Shown: positions 1-6,769, counted from the stretch's first letter. The stretch is DNA of 8,109 nucleotides from an uncultured Collinsella sp. (GCA_902475825.1 CABSBA010000065.1:1-8109), one strand, 5' to 3'. Notes: generated by a model not told the origin, from the sequence alone. A program made the numbers and translations.

Positions 1-5
1 CCTTA

Positions 6-29
6 TGATCTGTGCAATCGCACATATCA
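6..29. repeat. Short inverted repeat at window edge
   Basis: The arms TGAT-C-TGTGC (6-15) and GCACA-T-ATCA (20-29) pair around the 4-nt loop AATC, with one mismatch. A few T residues follow at 35-37, interrupted by other bases. It could be the weak terminator of a plus-strand gene ending left of the window, or an operator. The sequence alone does not decide. Confidence 0.35.
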
Positions 30-35
30 GCTCCT

Positions 36-176
36 TTAATCTTAGCTGGGGTCGGGCGGCTTGGCTTTATTCGCTACTGCGGACAGTCCTGCGCAAGACG
101 AAGGCCACATTAAGTGGCCTTCTTTGCGTGCGGAACTTGTAGCGAACAAAGCCAAGCCGACCGACCCTAAGGTTAA
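36..176. repeat. Long imperfect hairpin of about 140 nt, possible MITE-like element or structured RNA
   Basis: Four nested pairing blocks share one axis. The outer arms 36-45 and 167-176 pair over 10 positions with one wobble. The main arms 51-77 and 139-165 match at 25 of 27 positions. The inner arms 92-96 and 124-128 pair, and the tip GAAGGCCAC (100-108) pairs with GTGGCCTTC (114-122) around ATTAA. Bulges lie at 46-49 and around 78-84. This much complementarity is far beyond chance, so the segment is a real structural unit. I see no transposase, no recognised RNA family and no strong promoter. A small open reading frame starting with TTG at 61 lies almost wholly inside the hairpin and is probably not a gene. 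A dispersed non-autonomous repeat is the simplest reading. Confidence 0.7.
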
Positions 177-201
177 CTTGACTGATGATAGCAAATACAA
201 C

Positions 202-236
202 AAGCGAGATGCCTGCGACTTGCATGCATCTCGCTT
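202..236. terminator. Perfect 11-bp hairpin, candidate terminator
   Basis: AAGCGAGATGC (202-212) pairs perfectly with GCATCTCGCTT (226-236) around a 13-nt loop. On the plus strand the stem is followed by TATCTAAAT, and on the minus strand by GTTGTATTT. Both U-tracts are weak. It sits 26 nt after the long hairpin and may be part of the same element. It may also terminate transcription from the left, or minus-strand read-through from guaB. Confidence 0.5.
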
Positions 237-395
237 TATCTAAATAACGTGGTTGATACTCAACCGCTATTTGTTAATCGTCCTAGCATGGACGGGTCGC
301 TCAGGTGCCCCAGGTCGCCGCGAAAGAGGAGCGACGCGTACTTTGGTACGCGAGCGACGGTTTGAACGGCAAGGTGCGGTGCTTAGGAAAGCCGC
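237..395. other. Non-coding stretch after guaB with two small hairpins
   Basis: No supportable gene is visible. GGTTGA (251-256) pairs with TCAACC (260-265). CGCGTAC (335-341) pairs with GTACGCG (346-352) around TTTG and is flanked by direct copies of GCGAC (331-335 and 354-358). Reading out of guaB on the minus strand, the 335-352 hairpin is the first stem met after the stop codon. It lacks a proper U-tract, so a terminator role is only possible. Confidence 0.4.
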
Positions 396-1907
396 TTAGC
401 GGTAGGAAACGCTCTGCTGGGAGTCCTTGACGACTACGTCGTGGGCGCCGCCTTCGACGATCGAGGTCGAGCTCACCAGGGTCAGGCGTGCCTTTTCCTG
501 AAGCTCGGGGATCGAGAGGGCACCGCAGTTGCACATCGTGGACTTGACCTTGTAGAGCGTGCCGCCCACGCCGTCCTTGAGGGAGCCGGCATAGGGAACA
601 TAGGAGTCGACACCCTCGACAAAGCTGAGCTTCGCGGCGCCGCCCAGGTCGTAGCGCTGCCAGTTGCGGGCACGCGCAGAACCCTCGCCCCAGTACTCCT
701 TCATGTACTGACCGTTCACGTTGACGCGCTCAGTCGGGCTCTCATCAAAGCGGGCGAAGTAGCGGCCCAGCATCATAAAGTCGGCGCCCATGGCAAGGGC
801 GAGCGTCATGTGGTAGTCGTAGACGATGCCGCCGTCGGAGCACACGGGCACGTAGACGCCGGTCTCCTCGTAGTACTCGTCGCGAGCGCGGCAGACGTCG
901 ATCAGCGCGGTGGCCTGGCCACGGCCGATGCCCTTGGTCTCACGGGTGATGCAGATAGAACCGCCGCCGATACCGACCTTGATGAAGTCGGCACCGCAGT
1001 CGGCCAAAAAGCGGAAGCCCTCGGCGTCGACGACGTTACCGGCACCGACCTTGACGTCCTCGCCGTAGTTGGCGCGAATCCACTCGATGGTGCGCTTCTG
1101 CCACTCGCTGAAGCCCTCGGAAGAGTCGATGCACAGAACATCGGCGCCGGCCTCGATGAGCAGCGGCACGCGCTCGGCATAGTCGCGGGTGTTGATACCA
1201 GCGCCGACCATGTAGCGCTTTTCGCCGTCGAGCAGCTCGCTGGGGTTGGTCTTGTGGCTGTCATAGTCCTTGCGGAAGACGATTCCCATCAGGTGATCGT
1301 TGTCGTCGACGATGGGCAGAGCGTTGAGCTTGTTGTCCCAGATGACGTCGTTGGCAACCTTAAGGCTGATGTTCTTGTCGCCCACGATGAGCTGCTCACG
1401 CGGGGTCATGAACTCGGAGACCTTCGTCTGATGGTCATCGCGGCTGGGGCGGTAGTCACGGCTGGTGACGATGCCCAGGAGCTTACCCTTGGGGGTGCCG
1501 TCGTCGGTGACCGGCATGGTGGAGTGACCGGTCTTCTCCTTGAGCTCGATGACCTGCTCCATGGTCATGTCGGGGGTCAGCGTGGAATCGGACTGAACGA
1601 AGCCGGCCTTGTGATCCTTGACGGCCTTGACCATGGCGGCCTCGGACTCGGCGCTCTGGGAACCGTAAATGAAGGACAAGCCGCCCTCGGTAGCAAGCGC
1701 GACACCCATGTCGACGCCCGAGACGGACTGCATGATGGCGGAAACCATGGGGATGTTCAGGGTGATTGCCGGCTTCTCACCGCGCTTAAAGCGGGTCAGC
1801 GGCGTCTTAAGAGAGACGTTGTTAGGAATGCACTGCGAGGACGAATAGCCAGGGACCAGCAGATACTCCGAAAACGTGTGGGACTCACCGGGAAAGAACG
1901 TAGCCAT
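396..1907 (-). CDS. guaB: Inosine-5'-monophosphate dehydrogenase (GuaB)
   Basis: GuaB oxidises IMP to XMP with NAD+ in the cytoplasm, the committed step of guanine nucleotide synthesis. The 503-residue product has the expected (beta/alpha)8 barrel interrupted by a tandem CBS pair at about residues 105-220. The catalytic loop reads [11 protein letters not shown], with the nucleophile Cys319. SDGG (357-360) and the GR at 381-382 form the phosphate site, and Arg418-Tyr419 match the Arg-Tyr dyad that activates water for hydrolysis. The loop has Gly where the common bacterial form has Pro (GIGPGSIC), and the segment ETKGIGRGQ follows. This suggests a divergent GuaB subfamily, not a defect. The start is supported by AAAAAGGAGAAAC directly before the ATG. 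The dyad and the CBS pair favour IMPDH over GMP reductase. The 521-codon open frame on the opposite strand is an antisense shadow. Confidence 0.93.
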   Translation of the reverse strand: MATFFPGESHTFSEYLLVPGYSSSQCIPNNVSLKTPLTRFKRGEKPAITLNIPMVSAIMQSVSGVDMGVALATEGGLSFIYGSQSAESEAAMVKAVKDHKAGFVQSDSTLTPDMTMEQVIELKEKTGHSTMPVTDDGTPKGKLLGIVTSRDYRPSRDDHQTKVSEFMTPREQLIVGDKNISLKVANDVIWDNKLNALPIVDDNDHLMGIVFRKDYDSHKTNPSELLDGEKRYMVGAGINTRDYAERVPLLIEAGADVLCIDSSEGFSEWQKRTIEWIRANYGEDVKVGAGNVVDAEGFRFLADCGADFIKVGIGGGSICITRETKGIGRGQATALIDVCRARDEYYEETGVYVPVCSDGGIVYDYHMTLALAMGADFMMLGRYFARFDESPTERVNVNGQYMKEYWGEGSARARNWQRYDLGGAAKLSFVEGVDSYVPYAGSLKDGVGGTLYKVKSTMCNCGALSIPELQEKARLTLVSSTSIVEGGAHDVVVKDSQQSVSYR

Positions 1908-1986
1908 GTTTCTCCTTTTTCCATGCGACCGGTCGGCTGCAGGCCTCGTAGGACCCAGCCCAACCTTGGGCGCCCAATACTGGGGA

Positions 1987-2015
1987 AGTATCTTAACGCA
2001 CTTTGACTGCTACAA
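1987..2015 (-). promoter_or_regulatory. Predicted guaB promoter
   Basis: On the minus strand, TTGTAG (plus 2010-2015) and GATACT (plus 1987-1992) are separated by exactly 17 bp, matching sigma-70-type -35 and -10 boxes. Transcription would start near 1980 and give a leader of about 70 nt. That leader contains a tight GCCCAA/TTGGGC inverted repeat (1958-1971). No known riboswitch was recognised in it. Confidence 0.5.
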
Positions 2016-2016
2016 T
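2008..2016 (+). promoter_or_regulatory. Predicted extended -10 promoter of the ModE-like gene
   Basis: TGCTACAAT is an extended -10 element (TG-N-TACAAT). No good -35 is visible 17 bp upstream, where GTATCT falls on the guaB -10 region. The extended TG may compensate. Transcription would start near 2023, about 70 nt before the gene. Confidence 0.45.
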
Positions 2017-2091
2017 GCATGATTTAAGAAGAGCACACGAGGGTTTGACGCAGGCTTTGCGTTTGCCCAGCAAACACTTTAGCGGGGAGAC

Positions 2092-2445
2092 GTGGAGCAC
2101 ATGGAGTACAAGACGACGGCAAAGTTGGTCATTCAAGCGTGCGACAAGGATTTGCCGGGCGTGTTTGGTCACGGCTGCGTTTTGCTACTGCAGGGTATTG
2201 CCCGCGAGCACTCGCTCAACCGTGCCGCCAAGAGCATGGGCATGGCGTATTCCAAGGCCTGGCGCATCGTAAACGAGGCCGAAGGCCAGCTGGGATGCAA
2301 ACTCATCGAGCGCGACGGCGCCCGCGGATCCACGCTCACCCCCGCCGGCGAGCGAGCCATAGCAGTCTACGAGGAGCTGCAGGCCGATATCAACAACGTC
2401 ATCGTCACCAAAGCCAACGACCTCATCGCCAGCATCAAAAAGTAG
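2092..2445 (+). CDS. Small ModE/LysR-type winged helix-turn-helix regulator
   Basis: The product is 117 residues from GTG 2092, or 114 from ATG 2101 three codons on. GGAG at 2086-2089 is too close to the GTG and 11 nt from the ATG. A second GGAG (2094-2097) is only 3 nt from the ATG, so the start is undecided. The protein is essentially one winged-helix domain. The helix-turn-helix is at about residues 40-66 (AAKSMGMAYSKAWRIVNEAE) and the wing at about 69-85, ending in LTPAGE. This closely resembles the N-terminal DNA-binding domain of the molybdate regulator ModE. The molybdate-binding TOBE (MOP) domains of full ModE are absent, and the C-terminus is a short helix. It probably binds DNA as a dimer. 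The ligand, if any, and the targets are unknown. It is divergent from guaB with overlapping promoters. Confidence 0.8.
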   Translation: MEHMEYKTTAKLVIQACDKDLPGVFGHGCVLLLQGIAREHSLNRAAKSMGMAYSKAWRIVNEAEGQLGCKLIERDGARGSTLTPAGERAIAVYEELQADINNVIVTKANDLIASIKK

Positions 2446-2483
2446 CCAATTTTGGACAGGGCTTTATAGCCACACAACCCATT

Positions 2484-2562
2484 CTCATAAGTTGCGGTGA
2501 AATAGGGACTGTTTATGCGATTAAAGCCGTAAAACAATCCCTATTTCACCGCAACTTATGAG
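2484..2562. repeat. Near-perfect 31-bp inverted repeat between convergent genes
   Basis: Arms 2484-2514 and 2532-2562 are complementary at 30 of 31 positions around a 17-nt spacer. Each arm carries the segment TAAGTTGCGGTGAAATAGGG or its complement. The single difference (C2509 against A2537) becomes a G-U wobble when the minus strand is transcribed, and two more outer positions can pair. It starts 38 nt after the plus-strand stop and ends 16 nt before the minus-strand gene's stop, so it could act as a two-way transcription stop or mRNA 3' stabiliser. It lacks the U-tract of a canonical intrinsic terminator. The arm length and symmetry suggest a dispersed palindromic (REP/MITE-like) element. 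Next to it is a 9-bp direct repeat GCTAGTTGC (2565-2573, 2578-2586) that overlaps the neighbouring stop codon. Confidence 0.8.
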
Positions 2563-2578
2563 GAGCTAGTTGCCTTAG

Positions 2579-3571
2579 CTAGTTGCGGAGGGCATTATCT
2601 AGGGTGGCGGCCACGATCAAGGGATCGTCGGTGCCGGCGAAGAGACGGATGGTGCTCCCCTGCTTGCCGCGTGGGGCCGAAAGGCGCGTCGTTGCGCCGC
2701 CGGCGGGCGATGTACGAAACTCCCCCGGCAAAGCGTCGAACAGCTCTCCCGCGCTACGCTCAATAAGGTCAAATTCAACTGCCGGGCCAAAGCCGTGCTC
2801 GAGGATTCCCGTTGCAACCACATGGTCGGGATGCGAGCTCAGTCCGGGATAGCGCACGTTGCGCACCATCTCGTTAGCCGCCAGATACTCGGCCAGCGCA
2901 CGGGCGCGGTCGAAATGTGCCTGCATGCGGGCGTCGAGCGAGGAAAGCCCGCGCTCCAGCACGTCGGCCTCCTCGGTAGAAAGGTCGAGCGCCAAAGCAC
3001 CACAGCCCGCAAACAACGCATGTGCGCACTCGGCAGCAGCATCCACACGATGGCGCTTGAGCTGCGAGCGCGCAACCGAAGCTGCGACGAGCTTGCGCGG
3101 AGCCCTACCGGCGCAAACACGGTCGAGTGCCTCAAGCGACAGAACGGCACCCAAACGCAGCGGATCGCACCCAAAGACACCAGCCACCGTGTTATCCACC
3201 ACGAGCAGCGCGCGGGCATCGCGAGCCGCGCGACCCAGGGCGCGAAGATCGGGCACGCGCAGACCAAACCCGCCGATGGAGTTGACAAACCACCACAGGT
3301 GCGGCCCCTCGGCATCAAACGAAGTATCAAAGCCCTTGGACGAGGCAGTAAACGCATCGGCAGACGGTGAGCCCACGAGCACAACGTCGCAGGCATCAAA
3401 GCCGTGCGCAAACGCATCGGCAAAGTCGTCCGCAAAGGCCACCAGGCGGTCACCGGGACGCACGATTCCCAGCAGCGACAGCGCTGCTGGCACATGCGAG
3501 GCCGCAAGCAACCGCGCCTCACGCGCGCCGGTCCTCAAAGCCCAGGCCTCTTCTAGCTGCTGTACGCCCAT
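2579..3571 (-). CDS. Cys/Met-metabolism PLP-enzyme family protein lacking the catalytic lysine
   Basis: The 330-residue product aligns along its length with the cystathionine gamma-synthase/beta-lyase family, usually about 380-400 residues. Family landmarks are VVDNT (124-128, the Asp that contacts the pyridine nitrogen), CDPLRLGA (135-142), RGLSSLDARM (207-216), YPGLSSHPDH (241-250), GFGPAVEFDL (260-269) and a C-terminal RLFAGTDDP (309-317). An ungapped alignment from DNT puts Arg151 (in DRVCAGR) where the Schiff-base Lys of S-x-T-K-Y-x-x-G-H should be. The phosphate-binding S-G-M is replaced by ASHVPAA (24-30), and the N-terminal Tyr-x-Arg segment from the partner subunit is missing. It is therefore probably not an ordinary PLP enzyme. 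The open frame extends 20 codons upstream through the scrB terminator. ATG 3571, preceded by GAAGGGA, is the better start. Function unknown. Confidence 0.75.
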   Translation of the reverse strand: MGVQQLEEAWALRTGAREARLLAASHVPAALSLLGIVRPGDRLVAFADDFADAFAHGFDACDVVLVGSPSADAFTASSKGFDTSFDAEGPHLWWFVNSIGGFGLRVPDLRALGRAARDARALLVVDNTVAGVFGCDPLRLGAVLSLEALDRVCAGRAPRKLVAASVARSQLKRHRVDAAAECAHALFAGCGALALDLSTEEADVLERGLSSLDARMQAHFDRARALAEYLAANEMVRNVRYPGLSSHPDHVVATGILEHGFGPAVEFDLIERSAGELFDALPGEFRTSPAGGATTRLSAPRGKQGSTIRLFAGTDDPLIVAATLDNALRN

Positions 3572-3587
3572 ACGGCACCGTCCCTTC

Positions 3588-3628
3588 AAAACAAAAACCC
3601 ACGATGCGGGTGTTCCCCGCATCGTGGG
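3588..3628 (-). terminator. Strong intrinsic terminator after the sucrose operon
   Basis: A perfect 13-bp GC-rich stem (3598-3610 with 3616-3628, core CCCACGATGCGGG) has a 5-nt loop. On the minus strand it is followed by TTTTTGTTTT (3597-3588). It lies 38 nt after the scrB stop and only 16 nt before the ATG of the next gene. It should end the scr transcript. It may also act as an attenuator for the PLP-family gene. Confidence 0.9.
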
Positions 3629-3638
3629 CAACGGCTGC

Positions 3639-3644
3639 AGTATA
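3639..3644 (-). promoter_or_regulatory. Possible -10 box for the PLP-family gene
   Basis: The minus strand reads TATACT here, a near-consensus -10, between the scrB stop and the terminator hairpin. No convincing -35 lies 16-18 bp upstream. If used, transcription would start near 3632 and the terminator hairpin would form the start of the leader of the downstream gene. Confidence 0.25.
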
Positions 3645-3666
3645 GCGCCGACATGCGACGAATCGC

Positions 3667-5205
3667 CTAGATCTTGAGCGTGTGATAGGTCACGCTCGCA
3701 CCCGGGGCGTCAACGGTCACGCCATAGGCCTCAGGATAGATGCGCGTCGAGAACACAAGCGCGCCATCGTTCACAAACACCTCGACCGACGAGACATCGC
3801 CGACAATGCGCACGTTACGAACCTCGTCGACGGGCTCCCAACGCACGGTGCGACCGCAGCCGGCAGAAGCGCGACCTTCATCGGTAAATCGCATCTCAAA
3901 GCGCGCGGGCAGCTCGCGCTCGGCGGGCACAAACGCCAGCTTCAGCTCGCCATCAACGGTCGCGGTAAATGCGCCGTCGATACCGCTAGAAATAACGTCA
4001 AAGCAGGTATCGCCGGCAACCTCCAACGAGCCCTCCCCCACACGCACCGAGGCATAATGGCGCTCGATCTCACGCGCCGGATGCTGCAGCACCACGCCGC
4101 CGTCACCGGCCGTAAGCTCGCGCGGCACCGTCATGCAGTGCTGCCAGCCGCACACCACGGTGGGATCGTTGCCATAGGTCGGCTCATCGGGCATGCCCAT
4201 CCAGCCGATCAGAATGTGGCGACCGTCCTCGGCCGTGAACTCCTGCGGAGCATAGAAGTCAAAACCGGCGTCCCACAGGCGGAACTCGCCCAGCTCATAG
4301 GTACCGTCACCACCGGTAATGTCGCCCGTTACAGGCATGTAGCCAGCAGCGTATACGTTGCCGCGGTCCCAACGACCGCCCTCGAGCCCCTGAGGAGAGA
4401 AGGACAGCCACTTCATCGGCACACCATCATCGGCCTCAAGCTCAAGGTATCCCGGGCACTCCCACATAAAGCCAAAACGCTTGGGCGTAGACACACGGCT
4501 CTCGAGCTCCCAGTTCAGCATATCCGCCGAACCGTACACCAGGATCTCACCCACATCGCGCCCGGCACCCTCGCCGTGCATGGCGCAAAATCGACTATCG
4601 ACATGCGGACCATCCACGCGACGACGCGCGCCCAGCACCATATGGTAACGCCCATCGTCATCGCGCCACACCTTGGGATCGCGCACGTGGCAGGTCAAAT
4701 CCTCGGGATAATCCTCGGACGCCAGCACCACACGCTTTTGGCTGAACTCCCGACCGGCAAGGCCATCAACGCTCTCGACATAAACGGTATCGGCACGACG
4801 GCCGGTATTGACGTAGTCGTACGTACCGTCCGCATCGGAAAGCTTCACGTTGCCTGTGTACAGCACGCGAATGCGGCCGTCTTCGGCAAGCGCGGAGCCC
4901 GAATACACGCCGTGACAATCGAACGGCTCGTCGGGCAGCAGCGGGACGCCAACGTAGTCCCACGTCATAAGGTCACGGCTCGTCGCATGGCCCCACATCT
5001 TGACGCCGCCGTTCACATCAAACGGGGCATACTGAAAGTACGCGTGAAATACGCCATCTGCCTGGCAAAGACCGTTGGGGTCGTTGAGCCAGCCCGCCGG
5101 CGGCATAATATGAAAGCGCTGACCATACGCGCCATGACCGCACTCAGAGGCGGTGTCAACAGCGGCGACCAGCTGTGCAAGATCGCGCCCAAGGGCATTA
5201 GACAT
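3667..5205 (-). CDS. scrB: GH32 sucrose-6-phosphate hydrolase (invertase)
   Basis: This cytoplasmic enzyme would hydrolyse sucrose-6-phosphate to glucose-6-phosphate and fructose. The 512-residue protein has the GH32 layout: a five-bladed beta-propeller to about residue 370 and a C-terminal beta-sandwich to the end. The catalytic triad is visible: Asp42 in WLNDPNG (nucleophile), Asp176 in RDP (transition-state stabiliser) and Glu249 in WECPGYLE (acid/base). FYAPQ (317-321) is also conserved. There is no signal peptide, which fits an intracellular role behind a PTS. The stretch at about 194-219 (RRRVDG to GAGRDV) looks like a longer loop than is usual before blade 3. AGGA lies 7 nt before the ATG. 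The gene follows the permease gene by 107 nt and shares its promoter by inference. Other GH32 specificities, such as fructan or free sucrose, cannot be excluded by sequence. Confidence 0.88.
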   Translation of the reverse strand: MSNALGRDLAQLVAAVDTASECGHGAYGQRFHIMPPAGWLNDPNGLCQADGVFHAYFQYAPFDVNGGVKMWGHATSRDLMTWDYVGVPLLPDEPFDCHGVYSGSALAEDGRIRVLYTGNVKLSDADGTYDYVNTGRRADTVYVESVDGLAGREFSQKRVVLASEDYPEDLTCHVRDPKVWRDDDGRYHMVLGARRRVDGPHVDSRFCAMHGEGAGRDVGEILVYGSADMLNWELESRVSTPKRFGFMWECPGYLELEADDGVPMKWLSFSPQGLEGGRWDRGNVYAAGYMPVTGDITGGDGTYELGEFRLWDAGFDFYAPQEFTAEDGRHILIGWMGMPDEPTYGNDPTVVCGWQHCMTVPRELTAGDGGVVLQHPAREIERHYASVRVGEGSLEVAGDTCFDVISSGIDGAFTATVDGELKLAFVPAERELPARFEMRFTDEGRASAGCGRTVRWEPVDEVRNVRIVGDVSSVEVFVNDGALVFSTRIYPEAYGVTVDAPGASVTYHTLKI

Positions 5206-5260
5206 ATCAAAGTCCTAACGGATCGAAAGTTACAAGGCGCCAGAGATCGACACCAGATAC

Positions 5261-5298
5261 GGGAAACGCCCGCGAGCATACAACCCGCGGGCATTCCC
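5261..5298 (-). other. Intercistronic hairpin between permease and hydrolase genes
   Basis: GGGAA (5261-5265) pairs with TTCCC (5294-5298), and GCCCGCG (5268-5274) pairs with CGCGGGC (5286-5292). The internal loop is small and the apical loop is 11 nt. On the minus strand no U-run follows, so it is not a standard terminator. It may stabilise the 3' end of the permease message or reduce expression of the hydrolase relative to the permease. Confidence 0.55.
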
Positions 5299-5312
5299 CC
5301 AATCAAAAGCTC

Positions 5313-6713
5313 TTAGGCCTGCTCGGAAGCCTTGGGCTCGTCCTTGTACAGGACAAACGAGACGCCAAAGGAAACCAGCGCGGCGACCGCAAACATGATC
5401 GCGTACTGCACGGGTTGGGCCAGGCACAGCAGGATACCGAAGATACCGGTAACGCCCGTGCCGGAAGCAGCAAGCGAGGTGAGCGCGCAGACCAGGGCAC
5501 CGCAACCGCCGCCGATGCAGCCGGCGATGAAGGGCTTAAAGAAACGCAGATTCACGCCGAAGATGGCAGGCTCGGTAATGCCCATAAAGGCGGACAGAGC
5601 CGAAGGAAGCGCCAGGCCCTTGATCTTGGCATCGCGGGTTTTAAAGGCAACGGCAAGCGCTGCGCCACCTTGGGCGATATTGGCAGCACTGGCGATAGGC
5701 AGCCAGTAGGTCACGCCGTACTGGGCGAGCTGGCCCAGGTCGATGGCGGTGTACATCTGGTGGATACCGGTAACGACCGTGGGGGCATAGAACAGGCCGA
5801 CGATAAAGGAACCGATGCCGAAGGGCAGGGTCAGCAGGGCCTGGATCAGACCGAGGATGGCGTTCTCGGCCCACACGAAGATGGGGCCGACGGCAACGAG
5901 CGTCACAAGCACGGTCACGAACACTGAGACGAGCGGGGTCACAAAGAGGTCGAACATCTCGGGAACGATCTTGTGCAGGCGCTTCTCGAGGAAGGCCAGA
6001 ATGGCGCAGGCGATAACGATGGGGATCACATGGCCCTGATAGCCGACCCACTCAAAGCTGTACACGCCGGGAATGACGGTGACCATGGCCTGCACGCCCT
6101 CGGAGGCAACCGTGTAGGCGCTCTGCAGCGAGGAGTTGATGAACGCACCGCCGACGACGGCACCCAGGTACGGGTTGGCGCCAAAGGCCTTAGCCGCGGA
6201 GTAGCCGATTAGGATCTGCAGAATGCCAAAGGACGTTCCCGAGACCAGGTCGGCAATCTTGTAGATAAAGTTATTGGTGTCGAGCGCGATAAAGCCGTTG
6301 GAGGCCATAAAGTTGAGGGCACTCATAATGCCCAGCAGCAGGCCCGAAGCCACGATGGCGGGGATGATGGGGACAAAGACATCGCCGAGCACCTTAATGG
6401 CACGCATAAAGATGTTCTGCTGCTGCGCCGCGGCCTCCTTGACCTCGGCCTTGGTGGCAGCCTCGACGCCGCTGAGCGCAATGAACTCGTCGTAGACCTT
6501 ATTGACGGTGCCAGTGCCAAAAATAATCTGGAGCTGGCCCTGGGCCTCAAAGACGCCCTTAGCGCCGTCGATATTCTCGAGGGCCTCCTTGTCAACCTTG
6601 GCGTTATCGGCAATCACCAGGCGCAGACGCGTGGCGCAGTGTGCAGCCGAAACAACGTTGTCGGCGCCACCGATGTTGTCGAGCACCTCTTGGGCTGATT
6701 TGCGGTAGTCCAT
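5313..6713 (-). CDS. scrA: Sucrose-type PTS permease, EIIBC (glucose superfamily)
   Basis: This inner-membrane component of the phosphotransferase system would import sucrose and phosphorylate it to sucrose-6-phosphate. The 466-residue protein starts with an EIIB domain (about 1-85), whose phosphorylated Cys26 lies in SAAHCATRLRL. A linker and a membrane EIIC domain with about ten hydrophobic segments follow (about 105-455). EIIC carries the GITEP motif (378-382), with the conserved Glu of the substrate site. There is no C-terminal EIIA domain, unlike BglF-type proteins, so phosphate must come from an EIIA encoded elsewhere. The open frame continues 29 codons upstream across an operator, so ATG 6713 was chosen; it follows the purine-rich GGAGGAAAGGGAAG. 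The GH32 hydrolase downstream supports sucrose. Trehalose or beta-glucoside permeases have the same architecture and are the main alternatives. Confidence 0.9.
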   Translation of the reverse strand: MDYRKSAQEVLDNIGGADNVVSAAHCATRLRLVIADNAKVDKEALENIDGAKGVFEAQGQLQIIFGTGTVNKVYDEFIALSGVEAATKAEVKEAAAQQQNIFMRAIKVLGDVFVPIIPAIVASGLLLGIMSALNFMASNGFIALDTNNFIYKIADLVSGTSFGILQILIGYSAAKAFGANPYLGAVVGGAFINSSLQSAYTVASEGVQAMVTVIPGVYSFEWVGYQGHVIPIVIACAILAFLEKRLHKIVPEMFDLFVTPLVSVFVTVLVTLVAVGPIFVWAENAILGLIQALLTLPFGIGSFIVGLFYAPTVVTGIHQMYTAIDLGQLAQYGVTYWLPIASAANIAQGGAALAVAFKTRDAKIKGLALPSALSAFMGITEPAIFGVNLRFFKPFIAGCIGGGCGALVCALTSLAASGTGVTGIFGILLCLAQPVQYAIMFAVAALVSFGVSFVLYKDEPKASEQA

Positions 6714-6769
6714 GACTTCCCTTTCCTCCAACGGGCGCATGTGCACCCGGCCATCTTTGACACTTAAAC

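Noticed and set aside
61..243. 60-codon open frame in the left intergenic region
   Set aside because: It has a TTG start and lies almost wholly inside the long hairpin and the following stem-loop, so its sequence is dictated by the inverted repeats.
1..300. 6S RNA, SRP RNA or tRNA in the left intergenic region
   Set aside because: The long hairpin lacks the conserved SRP apical motif, shows no tRNA cloverleaf, and has no clear central bubble or promoter to support 6S RNA.
441..2006. 521-codon plus-strand open frame opposite guaB
   Set aside because: It is the antisense of a clear guaB gene. Its composition (runs of Val, Asp, Gly, Ala, Leu) is typical of a GC-rich shadow frame, and it has no recognisable domain.
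3572..3631. N-terminal extension of the PLP-family gene to an ATG at 3631
   Set aside because: The extra 20 codons run through the scr terminator hairpin and U-tract and are unlike the family. ATG 3571 has a purine-rich ribosome site.
3682..5316. 544-codon plus-strand open frame opposite the GH32 gene
   Set aside because: It is an antisense shadow of scrB. It is rich in His, Arg, Thr and Ala, matches no family, and has no ribosome site or promoter of its own.
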